The notes below the pieces were generated by a model that saw nothing but the letters and a program-made list of their open reading frames with translations, ran no database searches and was not told where the DNA came from. Shown here one piece after another: positions 8,148 to 17,000 of a stretch of 64,000 nucleotides of DNA. The stretch is from UBA8949 sp942493365 (GTDB lineage: Bacteria > Bacillota > Clostridia > Saccharofermentanales > UBA5734). The stretch spans positions 434,001 through 498,000 of the forward strand of contig OW818697.1 in NCBI GenBank assembly GCA_942493365.1, written 5' to 3'. Each line of letters opens with the position of its first letter. Position 1 is the stretch's first letter. The translations under genes and the position numbers were made by a program.

Positions 8148-8795
8148 TCAAATAGCGGCAATTATAGCCGGCAATTCAGCCAGGCTGATGATGCGAAAAT
8201 CGGCGTTTGCGCTGCCGGTTGCACTGCCGATGGCCACGGTCAACATGCCAGCTGCCCTACCAGCTTCGATACCGGCTTCAGCATCTTCAACAATGATACA
8301 ATGCGCGGGTGGAACATCGACGTACTGACTGGCCTTTAAAAAAACCTCCGGGTCTGGCTTGCTCATGGTAATGTTGTTGCCATCCGAGATGGCATCGAAA
8401 GCTTCAAGCAAGCCGATGCGGGTCAGAATGGTGCGCGCATTCTTGCTCGACGACCCGATGGCCAGTTTCAGTCCGGCCGCCTTGAGCTCCAAGAGCGCAA
8501 GATGAACATCAGCGCCCACGTCAGCCGGTGACATCTGTTGCAGCATGATTTTATAACGCTCGTTCTTTTCGTCAGTCAGTTTTAACTTTGCTTCCTTGCT
8601 CAGTTGCAGATTGGACTGCCGCAGGATAATTTCGAGTGATTCGCCGCGGGAAACACCGCGCAGCAAGTTGTTGACTTCTTCGTCAAAGGGAATGCCAAGC
8701 TTGTCGGCAATCTCCTTCCAGGCCAGATAGTGGTATTGGTCGGTTGAGACGATCACGCCGTCCAAGTCAAAAATAACAGCTCGAATTTTGTTCAT
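8148..8795 (-). CDS. pgmB: Beta-phosphoglucomutase-type HAD hydrolase
   Basis: Interconverts beta-glucose-1-phosphate and glucose-6-phosphate in the cytosol, usually after a sugar phosphorylase. HAD motif I is FDLDGVIVSTD, with the nucleophile Asp and the +2 Asp. The cap shows YHYLAWKEIAD with the conserved Trp-Lys, then LLRGVSRGESL, matching the beta-PGM cap loop. Motif II is AIGSSSKNA, motif III lies around SKPDPEVFL, and motif IV is VEDAEAGIEA. ATG at 8795 follows GAAAGG by 7 bp; an upstream in-frame TTG is not preferred. It sits between an MBL-fold hydrolase and yedK. No maltose or trehalose phosphorylase is nearby, so the source of beta-Glc-1-P is unclear. Confidence 0.88.
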   Translation of the reverse strand: MNKIRAVIFDLDGVIVSTDQYHYLAWKEIADKLGIPFDEEVNNLLRGVSRGESLEIILRQSNLQLSKEAKLKLTDEKNERYKIMLQQMSPADVGADVHLALLELKAAGLKLAIGSSSKNARTILTRIGLLEAFDAISDGNNITMSKPDPEVFLKASQYVDVPPAHCIIVEDAEAGIEAGRAAGMLTVAIGSATGSANADFRIISLAELPAIIAAI

Positions 8796-8806
8796 AAAAT
8801 AACCTT

Positions 8807-9664
8807 TCAAAGTTTATCTTCAGTAATGACGACACTGGCGAAACCCGGCTTCATGAAGTCCATTGGTCCGTAACCCTGGCGTGGACAGATCCGCGGTTCA
8901 CGATCATGGGAAAAAGGGGTCGTAAAGGGGGTGCCATGGGCAAAGTCTATATGGCTGGCGCAGTCAAGATAATTGTCCAAGTCTGACTTGGGCAGCATCG
9001 TGGGCGCGTGACCGGCGAAGAAATGAGAAAAATCAAGGGCCTGCATTTTATTCAAAGTCTGGATGTAATCCGCCAAGCTGGTGGCCATCGGGCCGAAAAG
9101 CCAAACAAAAGGGTTGGCGGCATCGCCGACCAACAGGGTCTTGCCTTCTTGCCAAAGCAAACCAATGCCGCCGCGTGAGTGGCCGGTCAGGGTGACCACT
9201 TCCAGATGGCAATTGCCAAGATCGAAAACCGTGCCCTCAAGCACCGGGACCAGGTTGCCGCAGCCACCTTTGATATAAGCGTCCTCATCAAAGTCAGCTG
9301 GCAGGATGTCAGAAACCTCACGCGTAAACTGATTCGTATAATGCCTGGCTGACTGGATATTGCCGGCGCGCGCCGCGGGTGAATTGAACATCTGGCAAAA
9401 CTCGATTTCCCGTTCGTCAATGCAGATGTCTTCAGAAAAACGGAAATTGCCGCAAGTATGATCGAGGTGGCCGTGGCTGTTGACAATGATCAACGGCAGC
9501 TCGGTAATTTCGCGAACGGCTTTTTTGAGATCGCCGTAGCCGTAACCGGTATCATAGAGCAGGGCCTTGTCATTGCCAACAATCAGCTGGCAAAAGACGC
9601 CCTCGGCGCTGCCGATATGATAAAGATGTTGTTTGGGGCTGACAACCTGATAAAACGTTGACAT
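8807..9664 (-). CDS. Metallo-beta-lactamase-fold hydrolase
   Basis: A 285-residue MBL-fold metal-dependent hydrolase. The zinc site is visible as NSHGHLDH, then GHSRGGIGLL, LLVGDAANP and a late AGHAPTML, supplying the usual His/Asp ligands. There is no signal peptide, so it is probably cytosolic. The family covers glyoxalase II-like, lactonase and other esterase activities, and the substrate cannot be read from sequence. It lies 20 bp downstream of the GH3 gene and 11 bp upstream of pgmB, within a tight run that includes a second MBL-fold enzyme, suggesting work on a sugar derivative. Confidence 0.85.
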   Translation of the reverse strand: MSTFYQVVSPKQHLYHIGSAEGVFCQLIVGNDKALLYDTGYGYGDLKKAVREITELPLIIVNSHGHLDHTCGNFRFSEDICIDEREIEFCQMFNSPAARAGNIQSARHYTNQFTREVSDILPADFDEDAYIKGGCGNLVPVLEGTVFDLGNCHLEVVTLTGHSRGGIGLLWQEGKTLLVGDAANPFVWLFGPMATSLADYIQTLNKMQALDFSHFFAGHAPTMLPKSDLDNYLDCASHIDFAHGTPFTTPFSHDREPRICPRQGYGPMDFMKPGFASVVITEDKL

Positions 9665-9684
9665 GGCGGTGTTCCTCTTGCCTG

Positions 9685-11358
9685 CTAATATTTGAGCTCC
9701 TCACGTCCGCAAAAGGGGTCGATCGGGCTGGTTCCCTTAAAGGCGCTTTGTCCCAGAAGCTTATCGATGGCGGCATGAATGACCGAGTCGTTGTTGGAGT
9801 AGCAATTGATGTAGGTGCCGATCATCGGCACGTCAAGCAGGTGATAGGGGTTGCCCAGGCTGACAAACACGACTGGCAGTTCTTCGGCGAACCAGGGGAT
9901 GTTGTTGCCCATGCCGAACATGGTGTGCCAGTGAATGCGGTTGACCGTCTTGTTGCTGGCCGTTTCAATGTTGGCCAGGTAAAGCACCGTGTCGTATTTG
10001 GCCTTAAAACCCTCGACACTTTTTTCCAACGTCGCCAAGTCTTCCTTCTGGTATACAGTGACCGCAAAGCCGGCCGTTTCCAGCCGGGCAACAGCAGTTG
10101 CCAGAACGCGCGCATTGGAAGGAAAATCACCCAAGATCTGCAACAGGATCCGGCGGGTCTTTGCGGGGCTCATCGGCAACAGACCCTTGACATCCTTGAC
10201 CAAGGTGACCGAGCGGTCGGCGCAGTCGCGCGCCATGACCATATGCGTGTCACAAGCCAGTATTTGCAACGCGTCTGGCCCAGGCACCAATGTACCAGCA
10301 TGCTGTTTTTTATGCAGCCCGATGGATGCCTTGAGAGCAAGAATACGTGTAACAGCTTCCTGCAGGCGTGCTTCAGTCAGAACGCCGTCGTGATAACCCT
10401 GCATCATATAGCCGAAGTCTTCATCAAGGTCGCGATTGAACAAAAATACGTCACATCCGGCAGCGATGCATGTCGGAACAGCCTGCGCTCGCGCCATGGC
10501 GGACCCAAAGCCAATCATCGGGGTGGCATCGGTGACGATTAGCCCGTTGAAGCCCAACTTACCACGCAGCAATCCATTGAGCAATTCACTGGAAAGTGTT
10601 GCCGGAACCGGTCGACCGGGCTTGCCTTGGTATGCTGGCAGGGCAATATGGCCGGCCATAACGGCTGGTACGCCGTCATCGATGAGCCCCTGATATACCT
10701 TACCGAAGGTCGCGTCCCAGCTCTCGCGAGACAGGCGGTTAACACTGACCAGCAAATGTTGGTCGCGGTCGTCAACGCCGTCACCCGGGAAGTGCTTGAT
10801 GGAGGCGGCGATGCCCTTATCCTTCAAAGCACGCTGGCACTGAAGCGCCATTGACAGCACACGCTCCGGGTCTGCGCCATAGGTGCGGGTGTTGGTAATG
10901 GGATTGTAGTAGTTCATGTCGATGTCGCAAATCGGCGCGAACGCCCAGTTCAGGCCGACGGCAGCGCCCTCCGCCCCGGCGATGCTGCCGAGCTTGTATG
11001 CCATTTGCGGATCGCCGGTCGCGGCAACCTGCATCTGGCTACCGAAAAACGTGCCGTTTGATGCTATGCCAACACCGCCCGTTTCCATGTTGGCGGCCAG
11101 CAACAGAGGGATTTTGCTGTGACTCTGCAGGAAACGGTGGGCGGCCATAATCTCATCGCCGTGCGATTGGCGGAAGAGTATGCCGCCAACGTGGTAAGTA
11201 TCCAGAAGGTTGCCCAGATAACCCGGGTCTTTGCTATAGGAAATGGGACAAAAAAGTTGTCCGATGCGTTCTTCGAGCGTCATGGCAGACAGGGTGGATT
11301 CAACCCAGGCGATGTCTTCGTCCGAGAGATAAAAAGGTTTAGATTTCAGGTCGATCAT
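9685..11358 (-). CDS. Glycoside hydrolase family 3 enzyme, NagZ-like
   Basis: A 557-residue GH3 protein related to beta-N-acetylhexosaminidases. The first 350 residues form the (beta/alpha)8 domain: AFAPICDID, the loop KHFPGDGVDDRDQH, and GLIVTDA carrying the likely nucleophile Asp. The Asp-x-His pair in that loop is the NagZ-type catalytic dyad, which in some GH3 members is associated with phosphorolysis. A C-terminal domain of about 170 residues follows. It has no signal peptide, implying an intracellular role such as muropeptide or imported oligosaccharide processing. It is 17 bp after one MBL-fold gene and 20 bp before another. Co-location with pgmB would fit a phosphorylase, but this is inference. 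Confidence 0.88.
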   Translation of the reverse strand: MIDLKSKPFYLSDEDIAWVESTLSAMTLEERIGQLFCPISYSKDPGYLGNLLDTYHVGGILFRQSHGDEIMAAHRFLQSHSKIPLLLAANMETGGVGIASNGTFFGSQMQVAATGDPQMAYKLGSIAGAEGAAVGLNWAFAPICDIDMNYYNPITNTRTYGADPERVLSMALQCQRALKDKGIAASIKHFPGDGVDDRDQHLLVSVNRLSRESWDATFGKVYQGLIDDGVPAVMAGHIALPAYQGKPGRPVPATLSSELLNGLLRGKLGFNGLIVTDATPMIGFGSAMARAQAVPTCIAAGCDVFLFNRDLDEDFGYMMQGYHDGVLTEARLQEAVTRILALKASIGLHKKQHAGTLVPGPDALQILACDTHMVMARDCADRSVTLVKDVKGLLPMSPAKTRRILLQILGDFPSNARVLATAVARLETAGFAVTVYQKEDLATLEKSVEGFKAKYDTVLYLANIETASNKTVNRIHWHTMFGMGNNIPWFAEELPVVFVSLGNPYHLLDVPMIGTYINCYSNNDSVIHAAIDKLLGQSAFKGTSPIDPFCGREELKY

Positions 11359-11375
11359 TTCGGTTTTCCTAACTT

Positions 11376-12173
11376 TTAAATTACTTTCACAACAATTGAA
11401 ACATGCTTGTGACGTATGCGGCGCAGTTGCGAACCATCAGGCCGCTGTTCAAGAAAAAAGTGATTCAGTTTTTCGCAGAACTGAAATTGGCCACTAATCA
11501 ACATTTCGTCTAATTCACAAAACTCTTGAATATATTCTTTGCTGATCGGAGCGCCATTATGGGCCGGGAATATGCTTCGAATTTCACCATCTCGGCGCTG
11601 AAGCAACTTCATGTTCTGCAAGTGCTGGGCAGCAACAGCTGCAATATCGGTCGACTGGCCATCGTAGGTTATAAACAGGACCTGCGCACTTTCGAGTTCG
11701 TCACCGCAGAAAAGAGCGCCGGTTGAACGATCCAGGAGAAAAATACTGCTGACGGCATGCGCGGGGGCTTCGATGACCTCAATTTCGCATCCGCCCAAGT
11801 GGAAAACATGACCATTGCCGATGATGATTTTTTCATAATCCGGAAAAGGCAATTTGGACAGATCGACCGGGCTGTCCTGCAGCGTTGTGTGGTCAATCAA
11901 ATAGTCTTTGGCCATATAGACCTTGTCCCACCAGCCGTTGCCGCCGACATGATCGAGGTGCCCGTGTGTGTTGACGACCAGAATTGGTTTATCGGTCAGT
12001 GCTTCGACATATTGACGCAGGTTGCCGGCACCATAACCCGTATCAATGAGGAGCGCCATATCGTCGCCTTCAATTAGATACATGTATTGTGAACCGCCCA
12101 ACGAAGTGATGAACCACGTCCGGCTATCATACTTCCAACTCGTGTAGGTTCCAAATATTTGATCAACATCCAT
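11376..12173 (-). CDS. Metallo-beta-lactamase-fold hydrolase
   Basis: A 265-residue MBL-fold hydrolase with NTHGHLDHVGGN as the main zinc motif, APAHAVSSIFLL, GALFCGDEL and IFPAHNG supplying the other ligands. I start it at the ATG at 12173 (MDVDQIFG), which follows GGGGTGAGTGCT; a longer open frame upstream has no hydrophobic or conserved content. It is the first gene of the minus-strand run MBL, GH3, MBL, pgmB, yedK. It is only distantly similar to the other MBL protein of the run, so the two probably do different jobs. Substrate unknown. Confidence 0.83.
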   Translation of the reverse strand: MDVDQIFGTYTSWKYDSRTWFITSLGGSQYMYLIEGDDMALLIDTGYGAGNLRQYVEALTDKPILVVNTHGHLDHVGGNGWWDKVYMAKDYLIDHTTLQDSPVDLSKLPFPDYEKIIIGNGHVFHLGGCEIEVIEAPAHAVSSIFLLDRSTGALFCGDELESAQVLFITYDGQSTDIAAVAAQHLQNMKLLQRRDGEIRSIFPAHNGAPISKEYIQEFCELDEMLISGQFQFCEKLNHFFLEQRPDGSQLRRIRHKHVSIVVKVI

Positions 12174-12272
12174 AGCACTCACCCCACAAAATAATGAACG
12201 ATTACGTCCGTAATTACAAGACCTAACATGATATTTGTTCATTTTCGCGCATAATAAACCATATTCGTTGAC

Positions 12273-13184
12273 TTAAATGATAGCCAGCATGCGCATCAGC
12301 GCGGTTCGGGCACCTTCGCTGACCGCGGGCGATGTTTCGATCGGGTATTGGTTCTTCAGCAAAGCGTCATGCACACTGAGCAGCGTTGTCTTCTTCATGT
12401 TTGGACAGATCAAGCCCGGCGCGAGCAGGAAAAACTGCTTGTCTGGATTATTCTGACGCAGCTTCCAAAAAACACCCATTTCGGTGCCGATCAGAAACTT
12501 CTGCGCGGGACTTTGTTTTGCATAATCAATGATTTGTTTGGTACTGCCGACAAAATCGGCCACCTGCCAGACCTCTGGCTGCGTCTCGGGATGAGCCAGC
12601 AGCAGGGCGTCCGGGTGAGCCCGCCGAGCGGCGTCAACATCGTTGACGGTGACCCGGTGATGGGTGATGCAATAGCCTGGCCAGAGGTGGATCATTTTTT
12701 CAGGAACGAGCGTGGCGACATATTGGCCGAGATTGCAGTCCGGCACGAACAGAATTTCGCGCGCTTCAAGCGAACGGACGACTGCGACGGCGTTAGAGGA
12801 AGTGCAGCAAATATCGCTTTCAGCCTTGACAGCGGCGGAAGAGTTGATATAGCAAACTACAGCCACGCCAGGGTGTTCAAGCTTCCAGGCCTGCAGATCA
12901 GAGGCCTCGACCATGTCGGCCATTGGACATCCGGCATCGCGCTCGGGCAGCAGAACAGTCTTTTCTGGCGACAGAATTTTAGCGCTCTCAGCCATAAAAT
13001 GAACGCCGCAAAAAACAATGGTCGAAGCGGCGGATTCAGCACAATAACGGGCTAGAGCTAATGAATCGCCGACGACGTCAGCGATGGCCTGCACCTCATC
13101 GCGCTGGTAGTTATGGGCGACGATGATCGCGTCGCGCTGTGTTTTCAACAGCATTATTTCGGCTACCAGGTTGTCGTTGTTCAT
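12273..13184 (-). CDS. nadA: Quinolinate synthase A
   Basis: NadA condenses iminoaspartate with dihydroxyacetone phosphate to quinolinate for NAD synthesis, using an oxygen-sensitive [4Fe-4S] cluster. The 303-residue sequence has the family opening AHNYQRDEVQ, then FCGVHFMAESA, DICCTSSNAV and LICPNMKKTTL. The three Cys expected to bind the cluster lie in the FCGV, CNLGQ and LICPNM segments. Length is typical of the compact class. It normally sits with nadB and nadC, neither of which is adjacent, so partners must be elsewhere. About 100 bp separates it from the following MBL gene on the same strand. Confidence 0.95.
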   Translation of the reverse strand: MNNDNLVAEIMLLKTQRDAIIVAHNYQRDEVQAIADVVGDSLALARYCAESAASTIVFCGVHFMAESAKILSPEKTVLLPERDAGCPMADMVEASDLQAWKLEHPGVAVVCYINSSAAVKAESDICCTSSNAVAVVRSLEAREILFVPDCNLGQYVATLVPEKMIHLWPGYCITHHRVTVNDVDAARRAHPDALLLAHPETQPEVWQVADFVGSTKQIIDYAKQSPAQKFLIGTEMGVFWKLRQNNPDKQFFLLAPGLICPNMKKTTLLSVHDALLKNQYPIETSPAVSEGARTALMRMLAII

Positions 13185-13302
13185 TCAGCTTCTCCCTTCG
13201 ACGGTTTTGAAGTTTAAATTCTAGGTTGCGCTTTTACATTTGTCAACCAATATTATAGCATTGTGCTGTATAATAATACCTAATTATTAACGGAGGAAAT
13301 GG

Positions 13303-13671
13303 ATGAGAACGATCGGCAATCTTTTTTGGTTTTTACTGGGTGGCGAGATTCTGGGTTTGCTCTGGCTGCTTGCGGGCTTGGTTTGCTGTCTGACGATTGT
13401 TGGCGTGCCGCTTGGCATGCAGTGCTTCAAGTTTGCCAAACTGGTTTTTTGGCCGTTCGGTCGGCAGATTGATTTTTCCCAAATGAGATCGATTTCTTTG
13501 CTGGCCAACATCTTGTGGCTTTTCTTTTTTGGTCAGGAGCTGGCTTTAATATCAGTTGTGCTTGGCGCGGTGTTTTGCGTGACGATCGTGGGCATTCCTT
13601 TTGGGCTCCAGCACTTCAAACTGGCCAAACTAGCATTTCTGCCATTTGGTGCTCGCATTTACAAAACATAA
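13303..13671 (+). CDS. YccF-family inner membrane protein
   Basis: A 122-residue protein made of two related halves, each with a membrane helix followed by a Gly/Pro turn: TIVGVPLGMQCFKFAKLVFWPFG and a second VTIVGIPFGLQHFKLAKLAFLPFG-like block (shown in part). This duplicated motif is the mark of the YccF (DUF307) family of small membrane proteins of unknown function. ATG follows CGGAGGAAATGG-type ribosome site closely (GGAGGAAATGG precedes ATGAG). It stands alone between divergent nadA and the adhesin gene. Confidence 0.85.
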   Translation: MRTIGNLFWFLLGGEILGLLWLLAGLVCCLTIVGVPLGMQCFKFAKLVFWPFGRQIDFSQMRSISLLANILWLFFFGQELALISVVLGAVFCVTIVGIPFGLQHFKLAKLAFLPFGARIYKT

Positions 13672-13826
13672 GAGTAATATTATTACGATGAGCTATATCA
13701 TGACATGAATGACAAAGCGCTCAACATTATAGCTGAAACAAAGAGATTAAAGCCTGTCATGCCTTGACAAAAATATGCATAAACATAATTTTATCTATAA
13801 TCATATTACGTTATTGCGAAATATAC

Positions 13827-13855
13827 TTGTTCACAATCCGTAGACATGCTAGAAT
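13827..13855 (+). promoter_or_regulatory. Candidate promoter of the adhesin gene
   Basis: TTGTTC (13827-13832), a 17-bp spacer, and TAGAAT (13850-13855) preceded by TGC, an extended -10 arrangement. It would leave an untranslated leader of roughly 200 nt. Confidence 0.5.
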
Positions 13856-13978
13856 GGCAGTATAGCGGAATGTCTTTATTATGTCTTAACAGACAGGATA
13901 GAACACATCATATATAGACACTTTACAGTTTGATGTTCGCAATATTCCAACAAATCATGACATATCATGACAAGTCGA

Positions 13979-14005
13979 TGTTGATTTAACACATGTAAAT
14001 CAACA
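13979..14005. repeat. Perfect 9-bp inverted repeat in adhesin leader
   Basis: Arms TGTTGATTT and AAATCAACA are separated by 9 bp (AACACATGT). It could be an operator or an RNA hairpin in the leader. There is no U-tract after it, so it is not a normal terminator. Confidence 0.55.
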
Positions 14006-14063
14006 CCAATGACTTTTGGCGGTCTTTAGCTTGATCTGGATTTGAAGGGACGGTACCTGTTCA

Positions 14064-17000
14064 ATGAAAAACTTCTTTGGTAAAAATTCGAGCAACACAA
14101 CATGCGAGCCTCCCAAGGTCATGCCAACCAAGATGCTGAGCATCTTTTTGGCAGCAGTCTTACTTTGCAGCATGATTCCACTTGCGCCACAGGTCTTGGC
14201 CGTTGCCAGCGCCGGCGAGGTTGTTCTTTCTAAAACGGCGACCCCCCTGACACCCGAGCGGACTTCGGAGATCTCGCTGAGCGTCGTCGGCACACCGCTG
14301 ACATCATCGCAAGCCGTTGACATTGTCCTTGTCTTAGATGTATCACCCAGCATGGACACGGCGCTGGGAACATCAACGCGGATGGGCGTTATGAAAGCAG
14401 CAGCCAAGAGCTTTATCAGCGAAGTGCTCCCCGCAGGCAGTAACAACAAGGTCTCACTTGTCGCCTTTTCGGGCGTCCAGAATGACGCAGCCTGGAATGA
14501 CGGAAAAATTGTCCAAACCTTTTCGAATTCGATTTCAACATTAAACACAAGCATCGATAATATTACCAATTCGGTCAACTTCATCGGCTACACCAACATG
14601 GAAGCGGGCTTCTATCATGCCGATGGCGCGCTGGACGCCGCCAACGGTGCGCGGACGACTGCAAAAAAGGTTGTCGTCTATATGTCTGACGGCGCTGCCA
14701 ACCTTTACTACAATGCCACGGGTAACACTGTGTATAACACGACAACGTCGGTCACTGAGGCCATCGGCGCTGCCCAGACCCTGCTGACCAACCACCCGGG
14801 CACGCTGGTCTATACCGTCGGTCTGTCCGATGGTACCAACAGCGCTGACATCGCCAAAGTCCTGAATGCCTCCAATCAAGGCCTCTACCCAACCAAGTAT
14901 TTTGACGTTAACTCGGCGGATGGTCTGACCTCGGTTTACAACTACCTGGCCGATACCATCAACCAGATCGCCAATACGGCGATGGTGACCGATCTCCTGC
15001 CCGACGGTGTCACGTTTGATGGCTTTATTGCCACGCCCTACGGCACGACAGCCTCGGCTGCCGGCAACACGGTGACCTGGACCATTCCCGTCATCACCAC
15101 CAGTCCTCTGACGTTGACCTATCGTGTCAAGGTAGACGAATCAATTTACGGCGGTGTTTACACCAACACAAAGGCCGAGATTGCCTTTAAGCCGATCGCC
15201 GAAAATCATTTCTACGATGCGGTTCTGACGTCCGGCTATGCCAACCTGACTTTTCCAAAACCGATTATTCCAGCGCCCCCGATCGCCAACGATGATGCTT
15301 ATGTATCCATCAGCGGCAACGCGGTCATTGTTTCGGCCGCGGGAATATTGTCGAACGATGAAGCTGTCGACCTGCGCGCCAACGGCGACGGCACCACCGC
15401 CACGCCAGTCAGCGGCTCAGTCAGCCTGGTGTCCGGTCCATCCCACGGCTCGCTGGCGCTCAACGCCGATGGCTCCTTCACTTATCTCCCGACCGCTGAT
15501 TATGAGGGCATCGATACGTTTGTCTATAAAATATTCTCCGATGTCACCATTATCGGGCAGGGCACCGTTCGCGTCGAGGACACCGCCACTGTTACCATCA
15601 CCAGCTATCCCGAAGGCATGCCCGGCGAGATCGACTTATCTAAGAATGCCAACTCGACCGCCACGGACCGCGAGTTTGAGGTGACACTGACCGCCGTCGG
15701 CAACAAACCGGAAACTGCACCGCCGACTGACTATATTCTGGTCATGGACGTTTCCAACAGCATGCGTTATTTGCTGAACAGTGATGTCGAAGGTACGCCT
15801 TCGCGCCTTTCGGTCATGAAGGAAGCTGCTGCGGTCTTTGTCAGTGAAGTGCTGGCCGCCGGCAACGACAATCGCGTCGCGGTGGTCTCCTATTCATCAG
15901 ATATCACTGGGGCCACGACCGATCGCTGGAATGACAGCGTGATCAATCAAGGATTTTCCAGTAACGCTACCACGGTCAATGCCGCCATCGCCGCCCTGAT
16001 CAAGCGAAATGCCACCAATACCGAAGCGGGTTTTTACAATGCCGATAACGTTCTGGACACGGCTCGTGCTGCTGCGCAGAAAATTGTTGTCTTCATGTCC
16101 GACGGTGGTGCTAATCAATACTATGACAGCAATGGCAACACAATCGGTGTTGGGTCCGAACCCTTTAATCAAACGGCGACCAATGAAGCCATCGCCTCGG
16201 CCAAATTGTTAAAAGCCAATCATCCGGGCACCCAGATCTTTACCATGGGCATTGGCCAGGATCTTTACGGCTATATCGCCAAGGTTATGAACCCGGCCGC
16301 TCCGGACGATTATCAGGAAAAATTCTTCCAAGTGCTGACGGCCTCTGACGCGTCAGCAATCTACACCGAATTGACGCAGCCGTCATCCACGATCGCGACC
16401 GATGCCGTGGTCACGGACATTCTGCCGGCCGGTGTCAGCTACGCCGGTTCGCTGACCGCCTCTGCCGGCACGACAGCGACCATCAACGGCAACACCATCA
16501 CCTGGACCCTGGGATCGATCACCGACCAAACTGCGACGCTGACCTATCGCGTCAAGGTAGACGATTCGATTTATGGCGGTGTTTATACCAACCAGTCGGC
16601 AGTCCTCAAGTTCCGGCCGGCCATCGGCAGTCCCCTCTATACACCGGACACTTCAGGGTTTGCCTATCTCGATTACCCCCTGCCGATTGTCGCCGTCGGA
16701 CCGCTGGCGGTCGATGATGCATACTCGGTCGATGAAAGTCAAACGCTGACCATTCCGGCTCCGGGTGTACTGGCCAATGATCCGACCACGATCCTGCGTG
16801 CTGATGGTAGCGGAACCACCGCAACCGCGACCAACCAATCGGTTTCGTTGGACGTCGCGCCGGTAAACGGCACCTTGACGCAAAATGCCAATGGATCATT
16901 CTCTTACACACCAGTCTATGGGTTCTATGGCATTGATACTTTTGTCTACCGTGTATTTTCTGATGTGACAATCGACGGCAAAGGAACTGTTCGCCTTGAA

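Larger units (their letters stand above)
13672..14063. other. 392-bp AT-rich leader upstream of the adhesin gene
   Basis: No convincing gene is seen. It holds a candidate promoter at 13827-13855, an inverted repeat at 13979-14005, and three copies of ATCATGACA (one near 13698, two close together near 13955-13971). The predicted transcript leader would be about 200 nt, long enough for regulation, but I do not recognise a cyclic-di-GMP riboswitch or other known element in it. Confidence 0.5.

Noticed and set aside
13856..14063. Cyclic-di-GMP riboswitch in the adhesin leader
   Set aside because: The long leader and nearby diguanylate cyclase made it attractive, but the GEMM core sequences and paired regions could not be found.
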